From Amylibacter marinus (GTDB lineage Bacteria; Pseudomonadota; Alphaproteobacteria; Rhodobacterales; Rhodobacteraceae), in contig NZ_BSNN01000004.1 in the NCBI RefSeq assembly GCF_030160015.1, positions 248,001 through 312,000 on the forward strand: a stretch of 64,000 bases of DNA. Reading direction: 5' to 3'. The translations under genes were made by a program, and so were the position numbers. The notes beneath the pieces were generated by a model. The model did no database searches and had not been told where the DNA came from. It saw only the letters and a program-made list of their open reading frames with translations. Shown one piece after another: positions 37,441 through 46,319 of this stretch (the first letter of the stretch is position 1; each line of letters starts with the position of its first letter).

Positions 37441-38322
37441 CTAAATCAAGACCACCAGCAATGCCGGAAGTGTGATCACCGATAGAAGTGTCGAAATAAT
37501 AACCATGCCCGCCACCTGATCCGCATCCGCACCATATTTCTGGGCCAATAAATAAGAGGTTACCGCAACGGGGGTAGATATCTGCACCACCAGCACCGCA
37601 AAGGCCACCGGATCAAGAGCGAAATACCGCCCAACGCCCCAAGCCACCGCAACGCATAATACCGTCTTCAGCGCCACCAATACGGCCCCGCGCCCCAGTG
37701 TCCCAACCTGTAGGCGCGCAACGGATACACCCAGCGTGATCAACATCAACGGGATTGCCATTTGGCCCAACAGCTCTAGCGAATTTGTGGCCCAATCGGG
37801 CGTTTCCCACCCTTGCACCAGAAACAATCCCCCCAACAATGTGCCCCAGACGATCGGTTCCTTGATCATTTTTGTAAATCCGCCGCCACCCGATACCATC
37901 CACACCCCGACAGAAAACGACAGAATCGCCATCACCGCAAAAACGATTACAGCATAGCTAAGCCCCTCATCACCGAACGCAAATAGCGCCAACGGCAGAC
38001 CCAGATTTCCAGTATTGCCGAAAATTAGCGGTGCCCAATTGGTGCGAAGATCCATGCCCCCCAGCCAAAGAACCAACCAGAAAACCACAATCAGCAACCC
38101 GTAGCAGACAAGGCTGGCAAGAAACAGCGCCGACAAGGCATCTGGTGCCACTTGTGATTTCATCAGCGCCACAAAAATAAGCGCAGGCACAGACAACGTC
38201 ATTGCGATGCGGGTTACGAACTCTATCTCGTATGCCCAGCCATACTTAACCCAGCCAAACCCGATACACGCCAACAGAAAAACCGGCGCTACAATTTCCA
38301 ATACCGTAAAAATGATATCCAC
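37441..38322 (-). CDS. AEC-family permease (auxin efflux carrier type)
   Basis: 293 aa with about ten hydrophobic helices in two halves. NTGNLGLPLALFAFG and ISTPVAVTSYLLAQKYGADADQVAGMVIISTLLS are the two family motifs of AEC transporters. Substrates of bacterial members include malate and other organic acids; unknown here. Divergent from hspQ. Confidence 0.9.
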   Translation of the reverse strand: MDIIFTVLEIVAPVFLLACIGFGWVKYGWAYEIEFVTRIAMTLSVPALIFVALMKSQVAPDALSALFLASLVCYGLLIVVFWLVLWLGGMDLRTNWAPLIFGNTGNLGLPLALFAFGDEGLSYAVIVFAVMAILSFSVGVWMVSGGGGFTKMIKEPIVWGTLLGGLFLVQGWETPDWATNSLELLGQMAIPLMLITLGVSVARLQVGTLGRGAVLVALKTVLCVAVAWGVGRYFALDPVAFAVLVVQISTPVAVTSYLLAQKYGADADQVAGMVIISTLLSVITLPALLVVLI

Positions 38323-38461
38323 AATCCGTCCTTAATATTTAGGGAACAACGCGACCCTCACACATGGCTAGGGGGTGGTCAATTCGATAATCCGCTCCAT
38401 GGGCGCTAGACACCCCATCCTTCTGCACCTAAACAGAGGGGGTCTATCATTCGAGGTTTTA

Positions 38462-38788
38462 ATGCTACGCGCATCTGCAAAATTCACCATCGGTCAGGTG
38501 GTTCGCCACCGCAAACATCCCTTTCGCGGGGTGATTTTTGATATCGATCCAGAATTTTCCAATACAGAAGAATGGTGGGAAAGTATCCCAGAGGATCACC
38601 GCCCCGCCAAAGAACAACCCTTCTATCATCTGTTGGCAGAAAACGAATCCTCGTATTACGTAGCCTATGTATCCGAACAGAACCTGTTGCGCGATGAAAC
38701 AGGCGAACCGGTTGATCACCCAGAGGTAGCGGAGTTATTTGGCGCGCTGCGAAATGGGCAGTATTCTACATCCGCCCAAATGAACTAG
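38462..38788 (+). CDS. hspQ: Heat shock protein HspQ
   Basis: 108 aa: AKFTIGQVVRHRKHPFRGVIFDIDPEFSNTEEWW, then QPFYHLLAENESSYYVAYVSEQNLL, the YccV/hemimethylated-DNA-binding domain. In E. coli HspQ is a specificity-enhancing factor for Lon. ATG 38462 follows GAGG; a 29-residue upstream extension in frame is not supported. Confidence 0.92.
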   Translation: MLRASAKFTIGQVVRHRKHPFRGVIFDIDPEFSNTEEWWESIPEDHRPAKEQPFYHLLAENESSYYVAYVSEQNLLRDETGEPVDHPEVAELFGALRNGQYSTSAQMN

Positions 38789-38795
38789 TGGGCGC

Positions 38796-40370
38796 CTAAT
38801 ACCCCAGCGCGGCGCCATCCTTGCGCGGGTCACTGGCCCCAACCAAAACACCGTTTTTGTGATCTATCCATACGGCCTGTGCGCCCCCAATGGGCACCTT
38901 AGGTATGGTCACTTCATGCCCCAGATCGGCCAAACCCTGGCGCACGGGGGCGCTATAACCGCGCTCTACCTTCATCTCCCCCGCATCACAAAAGGCCCGA
39001 GGCCCATCAATGGCCCGCTGTAGATCCATACCAAAATCCACCAGATTTGAAATGAACCGTACATGCCCATTGGGTTGATAGGCCCCGCCCATCACTCCAA
39101 AGGGCATGATCACCTTGTCCCCCTGCGCCAGCAGGGCAGGTATGATGGTGTGCATTGGCCGCTTGCCGCCGCCAGCCTCGTTTGGGTGATTGGGTGTTAG
39201 GGTAAATCCAGCACCGCGGTTCTGGAAGTTTATCCCGTATTTTTCTGATGCCAACCCAGAGCCAAACGAGTGGAACACGGAATATATCAACGACACCGCA
39301 TTTAAATCCCGATCCACTACAGACAGGCAGATCGTGTCCTTGTGTACAGATTCGCTCATACGCGTGGCACAGGGCATTGCGCGTTTTGGATCAATCAGAC
39401 CAGCCATCTTAACCGCGGTATCAACGCTCAGCATATGATCCAGATGATCACACTGATCCGCAATAAAGCGGTTGCGCGCATCATAGGCCAGCTTGGCCGC
39501 CTCGGCCTCGATATGGGCGCGTTGAACGCCATAGGGATCCATCGAGGCAATATCAAAATGCGACAGAATGTTGCTCATGCAAATCGCCGTTGCACCCTGC
39601 CCATTGGGGGGATGTTCAATCAAATCATAGCCCCCAAACTCACCCTGAATTGGGTCTGTGTACTCACAGGCAACAGAGGCGAAATCATCTAATGTATGCA
39701 CCCCGCCCAATCCGCGTAGGCTTTGCACCATATCCTCTGCCACCGCCCCCTGATAGAATCCCGTCGGTCCGTGCTCGGCGACCAATTCCAAAACCTCGGC
39801 CTGTTTCGGGGCGGCGAACATCTGCCCTGCCTTAGGCGCTTGGCCGTTCTGTAGATAAAACGCGCGCGCGACCCCCTGTAGGCGATCTGCGGCCAAGTCC
39901 CAATCAAAACTGGTGCGCGGGCCGACGGGTACCCCCTGTTTCATATAATGGATTGCTGGGGCCAAGCTGGCCTTTAGCCCGATTTTCCCATGATCCTTGG
40001 ACAATCGACAAAAGGCATCAATGGCCCCCGGGATTGTTACGGACTCTACGCCGTTGGTGGGCATAGTTCGGTGACCATCCGCGCGGATTTTATCAGCAGA
40101 CAGTGCGGCCGGTGCACGCCCAGACCCATTCAGCGCCACAACATCCGCCCCCCCCTTGGGCGCAAATAGAATGAAACAATCGCCGCCTATGCCTGTCATC
40201 TGTGGCTCGCATACCCCTTGCAGTACCGCCGCCGCAATCGCGGCATCCACCGCATTGCCGCCTGACTCTAATATTTGCACCGCGACCTTGGATGCCAATG
40301 GATTAGATGCGGCGACCATGCCATTGCACCCATAAACCGCCGAGCGGCCATTTAAATGGAAATCGCGCAT
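38796..40370 (-). CDS. Gamma-glutamyltransferase family hydrolase (Ntn)
   Basis: 524 aa proenzyme. Self-cleavage is expected before Thr346 in KDTICLSVVD, aligned with the TTHYSVVD nucleophile of E. coli Ggt. The N-terminal AASNPLASKVAVQILESGGNAVDAA and MTGIGGDCF are family motifs. C-terminal KRPMHTIIPA and GVMGGAYQPNGHV also fit. No signal peptide is visible, so it is probably cytosolic like many ywrD-type members. It hydrolyses or transfers gamma-glutamyl groups; the substrate is unknown. Confidence 0.88.
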   Translation of the reverse strand: MRDFHLNGRSAVYGCNGMVAASNPLASKVAVQILESGGNAVDAAIAAAVLQGVCEPQMTGIGGDCFILFAPKGGADVVALNGSGRAPAALSADKIRADGHRTMPTNGVESVTIPGAIDAFCRLSKDHGKIGLKASLAPAIHYMKQGVPVGPRTSFDWDLAADRLQGVARAFYLQNGQAPKAGQMFAAPKQAEVLELVAEHGPTGFYQGAVAEDMVQSLRGLGGVHTLDDFASVACEYTDPIQGEFGGYDLIEHPPNGQGATAICMSNILSHFDIASMDPYGVQRAHIEAEAAKLAYDARNRFIADQCDHLDHMLSVDTAVKMAGLIDPKRAMPCATRMSESVHKDTICLSVVDRDLNAVSLIYSVFHSFGSGLASEKYGINFQNRGAGFTLTPNHPNEAGGGKRPMHTIIPALLAQGDKVIMPFGVMGGAYQPNGHVRFISNLVDFGMDLQRAIDGPRAFCDAGEMKVERGYSAPVRQGLADLGHEVTIPKVPIGGAQAVWIDHKNGVLVGASDPRKDGAALGY

Positions 40371-40416
40371 CTCTTCCTCTCTTGCATCATTTCATGATCT
40401 GTCGCACACTCGACCT

Positions 40417-40764
40417 ATGAACAAACATGTTCCAATGAATGGCAGTGTCAACCCCACCCCCCCCAGCACCGTGCATTTTCATCGCACCGAACTGGGCCCG
40501 ATTATTTCGCTATATGGGCGCATGGTGGCCGCCGGCGAATGGCGAGATTATGGAATTTCGGCGCTAAAGGATGTGGCGGTATTCTCTATTTTCCGCCGCG
40601 CCGCAGAACACCCGATCTATACAATAGAAAAACGCCCCAAACTGAAAGATCGCCAGGGAATGTATAGTATTGTTGCCATGGATGGGAGGATACTGAAACG
40701 CGGATCAGATCTGCGGGCCGTATTGCGCGTGCTAGAGCGCAAGTTGATCAAGGCCGTAAAGTAA
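40417..40764 (+). CDS. DUF2794 family protein
   Basis: 115 aa. After a Pro-rich lead the sequence reads VHFHRTELGPIISLYGRMVAAGEWRDYGI and FSIFRRAAEHPIYTIEKRPKL, the conserved alphaproteobacterial DUF2794 pattern. Function unknown. The 3' end overlaps the convergent NlpC/P60 gene by 17 bases. Confidence 0.85.
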   Translation: MNKHVPMNGSVNPTPPSTVHFHRTELGPIISLYGRMVAAGEWRDYGISALKDVAVFSIFRRAAEHPIYTIEKRPKLKDRQGMYSIVAMDGRILKRGSDLRAVLRVLERKLIKAVK

Positions 40765-41503
40765 CCCGCCGCCGTCTGGTAATGGCACCACCACCGGTTG
40801 CTGAAATCCGCGCCACCGCATCTGCCAGCGGCTCGAATGCCACCCGCATGTGATGACCATTGGCATGCAACAGCAATGTGCTGTCATACATGATGCCAAC
40901 ATGCCCACGCCAGAAAATCAAATCCCCCCGCATCAGGGCCGCATTGGCCATCAGCTCTGTCCCTAGGGTATCGGCCTGTGCGCCGCTGTCCCCCATACAG
41001 GGCTGGCCACAGCCGCGCATCGCTGCCGCGATCAACCCCGAACAATCGATGCCGTATTGCGAATTCCCCCCCCATAGATAGGGAACCCCCAGATACCGTT
41101 CTGCGATGCGCACGGGATCATGTTGGCGATCCGCTACTGGCTCTATTTGCATCTGATGCACAAAACCACCGGCGGCCAGCTCCACGAAATCGCCCTGCTC
41201 GCCCACAACCGTCAGCTCTGATTGATAGGGCAGATGTTGTTGCGGTACGGTTTTGATGTCCGGTACGCCATAAACATGCGCACCCAGATCGCGTACGCGC
41301 ACCGTAGGATCGGCCCAGCCCGCCAAATCCGCCAGAGGCAACACCCCCGCATACCCATCATTGGGGCGCTGACCAAAGGCCCAATCGCCCTCTGTGGCCT
41401 GTACCTCGAAACATTCCCCAAACAACAGTTGACGTTGCAAATCACCATCCGGTCGGTCACATAGGTTAGAAACGCTGGCGGTTACGCGGCGTAGATCAGC
41501 CAT
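40748..41503 (-). CDS. NlpC/P60 family cysteine peptidase
   Basis: 251 aa. An N-terminal pair of SH3-like segments (to about 125) precedes the NlpC/P60 domain. Cys154 in GIDCSGLI, His201 in GHVGIMYD and His213 in HANGHHM are the catalytic residues. Such enzymes cut gamma-D-Glu-meso-DAP bonds in cell-wall peptides. No signal peptide is seen. Eight-base overlap with the upstream aminopeptidase gene suggests muropeptide recycling in the cytosol. Confidence 0.9.
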   Translation of the reverse strand: MADLRRVTASVSNLCDRPDGDLQRQLLFGECFEVQATEGDWAFGQRPNDGYAGVLPLADLAGWADPTVRVRDLGAHVYGVPDIKTVPQQHLPYQSELTVVGEQGDFVELAAGGFVHQMQIEPVADRQHDPVRIAERYLGVPYLWGGNSQYGIDCSGLIAAAMRGCGQPCMGDSGAQADTLGTELMANAALMRGDLIFWRGHVGIMYDSTLLLHANGHHMRVAFEPLADAVARISATGGGAITRRRRVTLRP

Positions 41504-42881
41504 AGCGCGCCTCGATCACCGCAAACATGGTGCGTGCAGATTGGCATGCGCCGCCCAACGTGCGCCCAGGCCTTGCGCTGGGACACCAGCCATACATATC
41601 CACATGAACAAAGCTGTCCGCATGTTCCACAAAGCGGCGCAGAAACAGCGCAGCGGTAATCGCGCCACCAAAGCCACCCTTGGGGGCATTATCCAGATCC
41701 GCCACATCAGGTTCAATCATCGCCTCATAGGGTTCCCAAAACGGCAGGCGCCACATGGGATCTGCCTTGGATAGGCCCGTTTGATACAGCTGTGTTGCCA
41801 AGGCATCATCATCGGTGAAAAACGGCACGATATCGGGGCCCATCGCCACACGTGCCGCCCCCGTAAGGGTAGCATTGCAGATCAGCAAATCTGGGCGCTC
41901 TTCATCTGCCAAGGCCAGCGCATCCGCCAACACCAGTCGGCCCTCGGCGTCTGTATTGTTAATCTCTACTGTAAACCCCTTGCGGCTGGTCAGGACATCT
42001 TGGGGGCGATATGCCCCTGCCGAAATAGAGTTTTCCACCGCAGGCACCAAGACGCGCAAACGTACGGGTAGGCCGAGCGCCATGATCATATGTGCCGTGC
42101 CCATTACATGGGCCGATCCGCCCATATCTTTCTTCATCAGGCCCATTGATCCGCCGGGTTTGATGTTCAACCCACCGGTATCAAAGCACACGCCCTTGCC
42201 CACCAATGTAACCAGTGGGTCGTCTGCGTTACCCCAACGCATATCCAGCAGGCGCGGCTGTTGATCCGATGCGCGGCCAACCGCATGGATCATAGGGAAA
42301 TTTTGTTCTATCAGATCATCCCCCTCGATCACAGTAACCTCGGCCTGATGGGTTTCGCCCAGTGTACGAAACGCCTGCTCTAGCTGTTCGGGGCCCATGT
42401 CATTGGTGGGGGTGTTGATCAAATCTCGGGTTAGAAAATCACCCTCTGCCATGGCCAATATACGCCCCTGATCCACCCCGCTGGGTGGTTTTAACAAGGC
42501 CGATGCGCCCGATTTGGTTTTGTAGCGATCAAAACAATACTGGGCCAGCACCCAGGCCAATGCCGCCTCTTCTGCCGCATCCCCCTCTAGTGGGGTAGCA
42601 ATTTCATATATGCCCTCTGGCAAGCGCTGTGCCACCGTGGCCATATGCAGGCGCCCGCGCGCGCGGGCCTGTGGGCTACCCCAACCTGCTAGCGCCAAGA
42701 TCACGCGCCCCTGTGCATCAGGCACCATCAGTACTTGCCCTAATGAGCCGCTAAACGCGTTGGCCTTGGCCCATGATGCCACTCCTTCGCCCAGCTCCTG
42801 TAGTTTTGTATCTAGCTCTGATATCTCGATCAGATACAGGGGTAGGGCTGCGGCGCTAGGGGGGGCGAATTGGGGGGACAT
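41496..42881 (-). CDS. M17 leucyl aminopeptidase family protein
   Basis: 461 aa dinuclear metallopeptidase. KGVCFDTGGLNIKPGGSMGLMKKDMGG and NTDAEGRLVLADAL hold the metal and catalytic residues (Lys, Asp, Glu, Arg). The N-terminal domain is the shorter form of the PepB-like subgroup. Paired with the NlpC/P60 gene, it may degrade wall-derived peptides; this is inferred from the overlap alone. Confidence 0.92.
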   Translation of the reverse strand: MSPQFAPPSAAALPLYLIEISELDTKLQELGEGVASWAKANAFSGSLGQVLMVPDAQGRVILALAGWGSPQARARGRLHMATVAQRLPEGIYEIATPLEGDAAEEAALAWVLAQYCFDRYKTKSGASALLKPPSGVDQGRILAMAEGDFLTRDLINTPTNDMGPEQLEQAFRTLGETHQAEVTVIEGDDLIEQNFPMIHAVGRASDQQPRLLDMRWGNADDPLVTLVGKGVCFDTGGLNIKPGGSMGLMKKDMGGSAHVMGTAHMIMALGLPVRLRVLVPAVENSISAGAYRPQDVLTSRKGFTVEINNTDAEGRLVLADALALADEERPDLLICNATLTGAARVAMGPDIVPFFTDDDALATQLYQTGLSKADPMWRLPFWEPYEAMIEPDVADLDNAPKGGFGGAITAALFLRRFVEHADSFVHVDMYGWCPSARPGRTLGGACQSARTMFAVIEARYG

Positions 42882-42933
42882 GTTTGGCTCCGTTTTTCGC
42901 CAAGCCTAGCTGATTTCCCAAGACGCGCAAATG

Positions 42934-43317
42934 CTAACCTGCATTTTCTGGGAATTGCACCGCCAGATACAGCGAACGTTCGCCCACCCGCACCAATCGT
43001 GCCCCGACCGCAAGAATTGCGTTCACGTCCTTGCGGCTGACACATTCGGCCAGATCATTTGCAACCAATGCAAATTCGCTTAGGCCAATTTGGGTCGAGA
43101 TGGTGACCAAACTGTTGGCGATCCGCTCTACCTCTTGTACTTGTCCATCGCGCAATAGTTTTTCCAACAACCATAGGCGGTCAGTCATTTCAAAGACCGC
43201 CCGTTCGATCACGGTCTTGCACCGTTCTGCACCCAGTGAGGCCTCTAGGCTGGCCAAGGTTTCTGTTTGTACCGCAGGCGTTTCTGTGTGCCGAAGCGAC
43301 ACAACGTGATTTTTCAT
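42934..43317 (-). CDS. Small helical protein of unknown function
   Basis: 127 aa, all predicted helical: LASLEASLGAERCKTVIERAVFEMTDRLWLLEK, RIANSLVTISTQIGLSEFALVANDLAECV, AILAVGARLVRVGERSLYLAV. The arrangement of amphipathic helices recalls a histidine phosphotransfer bundle, but no H-x-x-K-G motif is present. GAGGG lies before the ATG. It is 52 bases from the aminopeptidase on the same strand. Not recognised. Confidence 0.75.
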   Translation of the reverse strand: MKNHVVSLRHTETPAVQTETLASLEASLGAERCKTVIERAVFEMTDRLWLLEKLLRDGQVQEVERIANSLVTISTQIGLSEFALVANDLAECVSRKDVNAILAVGARLVRVGERSLYLAVQFPENAG

Positions 43318-43451
43318 TTTTATACCCTCGCTAAAAGATATGTGCTTATAGGGAGTGCAGAATGAACAATCGGTAATCTTTGCTGCTTGGAGGGCTTGAA
43401 AAATGCCACAAAATTTAGCAAAACTATGCCTACCTAAGCGAAGAAAAAATC

Positions 43452-44105
43452 ATGACCCCTGTATCAACACTGCCTCAAAATTTAATCACACAATATCAAG
43501 ATTGGCGTCAAAACCAATTTGCAAACAGCCAAGAAAAATTTGCGCGTTTAGCCACCGAGGGTCAAGAACCGCAAGCGATTGTAATCTCTTGTTGTGACAG
43601 CCGTGTATTGGCCACCACAATGTTTGGGGCCGATATCGGGGATTTTTTCATGCATCGCAATATTGCAAACCTTGTGCCGCCCTATGACACCAGCGGCCAA
43701 CATCACGGCACCGCATCAGCATTGGAATACGCCATATGTGCGCTAAAGGTCAGCAGTGTGATCATTATGGGGCATACCAAATGTGGCGGCGTAAAGGGAT
43801 GCCATGACATGTGTTCTGGCAAGGCCCCAGAGCTAGAAGACAACACCAGCTTTGTCGGGCGTTGGATCGAAATATTGCGCCCAGCCTATGAGCGTGTGAT
43901 AGCCAAGGGCGGGTCAGATGCAGATCAGGTCAGCGCATTAGAACGCGAAGGGATTATTACATCTTTGGATAATTTGATGAGCTATCCCTTTGTTGCAAGC
44001 CGCGTAGAGGCTGGCGAACTCGCAATCCACGGCGCAATCTTGGATATTCATGACGGGACAATACAACAGTACAATCCCGCCACAGAAACATTCGAAATGC
44101 TTTAA
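43452..44105 (+). CDS. Beta-carbonic anhydrase
   Basis: 217 aa. The zinc ligands are Cys47, His108 and Cys111 (CCDSRV with Asp49 and Arg51; GHTKCGG). MHRNIANLVPPYD and SALEYAI also match. It interconverts CO2 and bicarbonate in the cytosol. Its ribosome site is weak (GAAGAAAAA). The TTAA at its end serves as stop for both this gene and the convergent cytochrome gene. Confidence 0.95.
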   Translation: MTPVSTLPQNLITQYQDWRQNQFANSQEKFARLATEGQEPQAIVISCCDSRVLATTMFGADIGDFFMHRNIANLVPPYDTSGQHHGTASALEYAICALKVSSVIIMGHTKCGGVKGCHDMCSGKAPELEDNTSFVGRWIEILRPAYERVIAKGGSDADQVSALEREGIITSLDNLMSYPFVASRVEAGELAIHGAILDIHDGTIQQYNPATETFEML

Positions 44106-44455
44106 TTTTTCATGCGGTAATCAGCGTGGCAAGCCTTACAGGTGCCAAAAACAGCTTTGTCGGCCGCGGCTGATTTTTCCACAAGGCTGTCCATAATAGC
44201 GTTAAAGGCATCCGCATCTGTCCAAATGGTATCAAGGGCTGTGGTTTTCACAGTGCCTTGGCCCGTGGTATCAACCATAAATGCGGCCTTGGCCTCGATT
44301 GCGGCGGCATTCATTGCAGCAAAATCACCTGCCTTGGCGGCGGCGCCGATGGCTTTCATGGTGGCCTGGCGTGCGGTGATATCTTCGTCTGGGGTGGCCA
44401 TAGCAGCGGTTGCAACCGCGACCACAAGACCGGTACCGATCAATAGTCTTTTCAT
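44102..44455 (-). CDS. Cytochrome c' / c556-type
   Basis: 117 aa. Signal peptide MKRLLIGTGLVVAVATAAMA, then a four-helix mature protein with the single haem site CKACHADYR at the extreme C-terminus, the signature of class II cytochromes c. Members bind NO or serve in electron transfer in the periplasm. ATG 44455 gives the signal peptide directly; an upstream in-frame ATG would add 18 polar residues. A TATAAT box and two dyads lie upstream. Confidence 0.9.
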   Translation of the reverse strand: MKRLLIGTGLVVAVATAAMATPDEDITARQATMKAIGAAAKAGDFAAMNAAAIEAKAAFMVDTTGQGTVKTTALDTIWTDADAFNAIMDSLVEKSAAADKAVFGTCKACHADYRMKN

Positions 44456-44494
44456 TTTCAACTCCGTTGGCTGTTGGGTGTTCTTTTGGCTTAT

Positions 44495-44556
44495 ATTATA
44501 TGTAGGCAAGTTTGATCATTCTGGCGCTTGATGCAAGCCTCAGAGATAACAGTTAT
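44495..44556 (-). promoter_or_regulatory. Promoter region of the cytochrome c' gene
   Basis: Leftward TATAAT (44500-44495) has no good -35, which suggests activator dependence. A dyad GCTTG-ATG-CAAGC (44526-44538) is centred about 44 bases before the expected start of transcription, and a second dyad ATAAC-A-GTTAT (44546-44556) lies further up. Confidence 0.4.
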
Positions 44557-44564
44557 GTGATGCG

Positions 44565-46229
44565 CTATTCCAGTTGCATCCCCGAGGGCCAGCGCATCTG
44601 ATACCCGAAATCAACGGATTGAACAGATTGCGCCGGTACGTCTAGCTCCCATATCATCAATCCTTTGGTGCGATCTGCATCGCGCACAGTGATGGCGGGC
44701 TTGGCATAATCGCTGATCACCAGATCCTCTTGGGTGGATTGGGGGATGGTGTCATACAGATGCAGGGCGATATCATAGGACAGCAGGCTTTTCACCTCGG
44801 TGCGGTAGGCATATTTGGCGGTCTGCTGCGATGACAGGATGCCCTTGTCGCCGTCTTCGCGTTCTATCACCTCTTGCTGAACAATCAGCCCATCTAATAC
44901 GCCCAGCGCTAGGGAATATTCATCCCCCGCCACACTGTCAGGCATGGTTATATCCCCCACAAATGCGCCATCGCGAAACACCGCCGCATTACCGCGAATG
45001 ATCCGCCCAGCGGTGGTGTTTTCCATATCCACCATCAGAAAGCTCTGGCCTTTTTCGTTTGCGCTGGATCGTGCATATAGCTGTTTCTGGGTCTGAATTT
45101 CATCCAGAGGCACCAATACCGCATCGCCGCCAGATTTAAGCGAGATCGAGCTGGGCACATTAAAGACCACGGTTTGCCCCAGCAGCTGTGCGCCACTGTT
45201 CGCCGGTGCAGAGGATAGCTCCTCCATCATGGGCTCCGCAATGGAGTTGAAATCCGCATTCACCGATCCAGATGACTTAGAATACAAATTGCGCCGGTCG
45301 TCAGGGTTAAAAATTCGAGGGGTCTGTGGGCGCGGCATATACATTTGCATGCGCTCGTTCAGGTTGGCCGTAGATAGGGTAACATTGACATCCCCCCAGT
45401 CCTCGTATGTTTGCTGTACAATCAGTGCGCTGCGCTGGATGGTGATATCACCCTGATCTTGGGTCTGTGCCACATTTACGCGGTAATAGGGATTCCAGAA
45501 CACCTGATCTGAAATGTATTCGATTGAAACCCTGCCATTGATCGGCGCGCCGGCCTGCACATCCAACACCACCTGTAACTCATCACGCTCGGTTGGGGTA
45601 ACCGCATTTAGCGCCTCTTGCGCTTGCTCTACCTCTGCGCGCAGCTCGTTCTCTTGGCGGGTCAACAGCGCCAGTTGGTGGCGACCCTCTGTTTCGGCCT
45701 TTATGGCGCGCGCGACCTCTTGGCCGATATTCTGGGTCAGCTCTGAAAGAACCTCAGGCCCTGACACGGATTCTAGGCTCAGCGCACTTGAGGAACCATC
45801 TGCAACACTGCCCAGAAATTTCAACTGCAGCTGTGCCGCTGATGCGATGGCCTTGGACTGACTCATCAAGGCCTGATGCGCCTGAAGGTTCTTAACAGCC
45901 AGATCCAGATGCGCCTGCATCTGGCGCTCTTGCTCAGAAAACTCCCGAGGGATCGGCTGTTTGCGGGTTTGGATAAATTGCGTGGCGGTAATCTGTGCAT
46001 CCGGCGCATTCTCTAATTTCAGGGAAAACCCCGTTGGCTCTAGATTGGCAGGCAGGCCCAAAACCGTAATCTTGTGCTGCCCCGCAGGCAGGTTCAGCGC
46101 AGCAGTGCGCGTGATGATTCCACCCTGCGCCATAAAGGTAACGTGGCGCACATCGGATCGAATTTGGAATTGATCAGCCCCAGCGGTACCTGCCAGAACT
46201 GCAAAAATAGCTGTATAAAATAGACGCAT
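44565..46229 (-). CDS. DUF4139 secreted protein (mucoidy inhibitor MuiA-like)
   Basis: 554 aa. A signal peptide ends near GTAGA-DQF. An N-terminal beta domain is followed by a long coiled coil (about 95-220, rich in Gln/Glu/Leu), then the DUF4139 beta-rich domain (VSIEYISDQVFWNPYYRVNV, EDWGDVNVTLSTANL). Members are predicted periplasmic or surface proteins with unclear role. AGGGA before the ATG. It follows asd but is separated from it by a terminator. Confidence 0.85.
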   Translation of the reverse strand: MRLFYTAIFAVLAGTAGADQFQIRSDVRHVTFMAQGGIITRTAALNLPAGQHKITVLGLPANLEPTGFSLKLENAPDAQITATQFIQTRKQPIPREFSEQERQMQAHLDLAVKNLQAHQALMSQSKAIASAAQLQLKFLGSVADGSSSALSLESVSGPEVLSELTQNIGQEVARAIKAETEGRHQLALLTRQENELRAEVEQAQEALNAVTPTERDELQVVLDVQAGAPINGRVSIEYISDQVFWNPYYRVNVAQTQDQGDITIQRSALIVQQTYEDWGDVNVTLSTANLNERMQMYMPRPQTPRIFNPDDRRNLYSKSSGSVNADFNSIAEPMMEELSSAPANSGAQLLGQTVVFNVPSSISLKSGGDAVLVPLDEIQTQKQLYARSSANEKGQSFLMVDMENTTAGRIIRGNAAVFRDGAFVGDITMPDSVAGDEYSLALGVLDGLIVQQEVIEREDGDKGILSSQQTAKYAYRTEVKSLLSYDIALHLYDTIPQSTQEDLVISDYAKPAITVRDADRTKGLMIWELDVPAQSVQSVDFGYQMRWPSGMQLE

Positions 46230-46259
46230 AAAATCCCTCTTTTCCCCCTGTATAACACA

Positions 46260-46285
46260 AAAGGCCCGCGTATGCGCGGGCCTTT
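46260..46285 (-). terminator. Rho-independent terminator of asd
   Basis: An 11-bp perfect stem (AAAGGCCCGCG with CGCGGGCCTTT) closes a four-base loop and, read leftward, is followed by TTTTGTGTT. It lies 35 bases after the asd stop. Confidence 0.88.
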
Positions 46286-46319
46286 CATCAGGTGGCAGAG
46301 ACCTGCCTATTTATATGTC

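Noticed and set aside
43318-43451. Possible promoter or RNA between the helical protein and carbonic anhydrase
   Set aside because: AT-rich spacer of 134 bases, but no hexamer pair with proper spacing and no hairpin.
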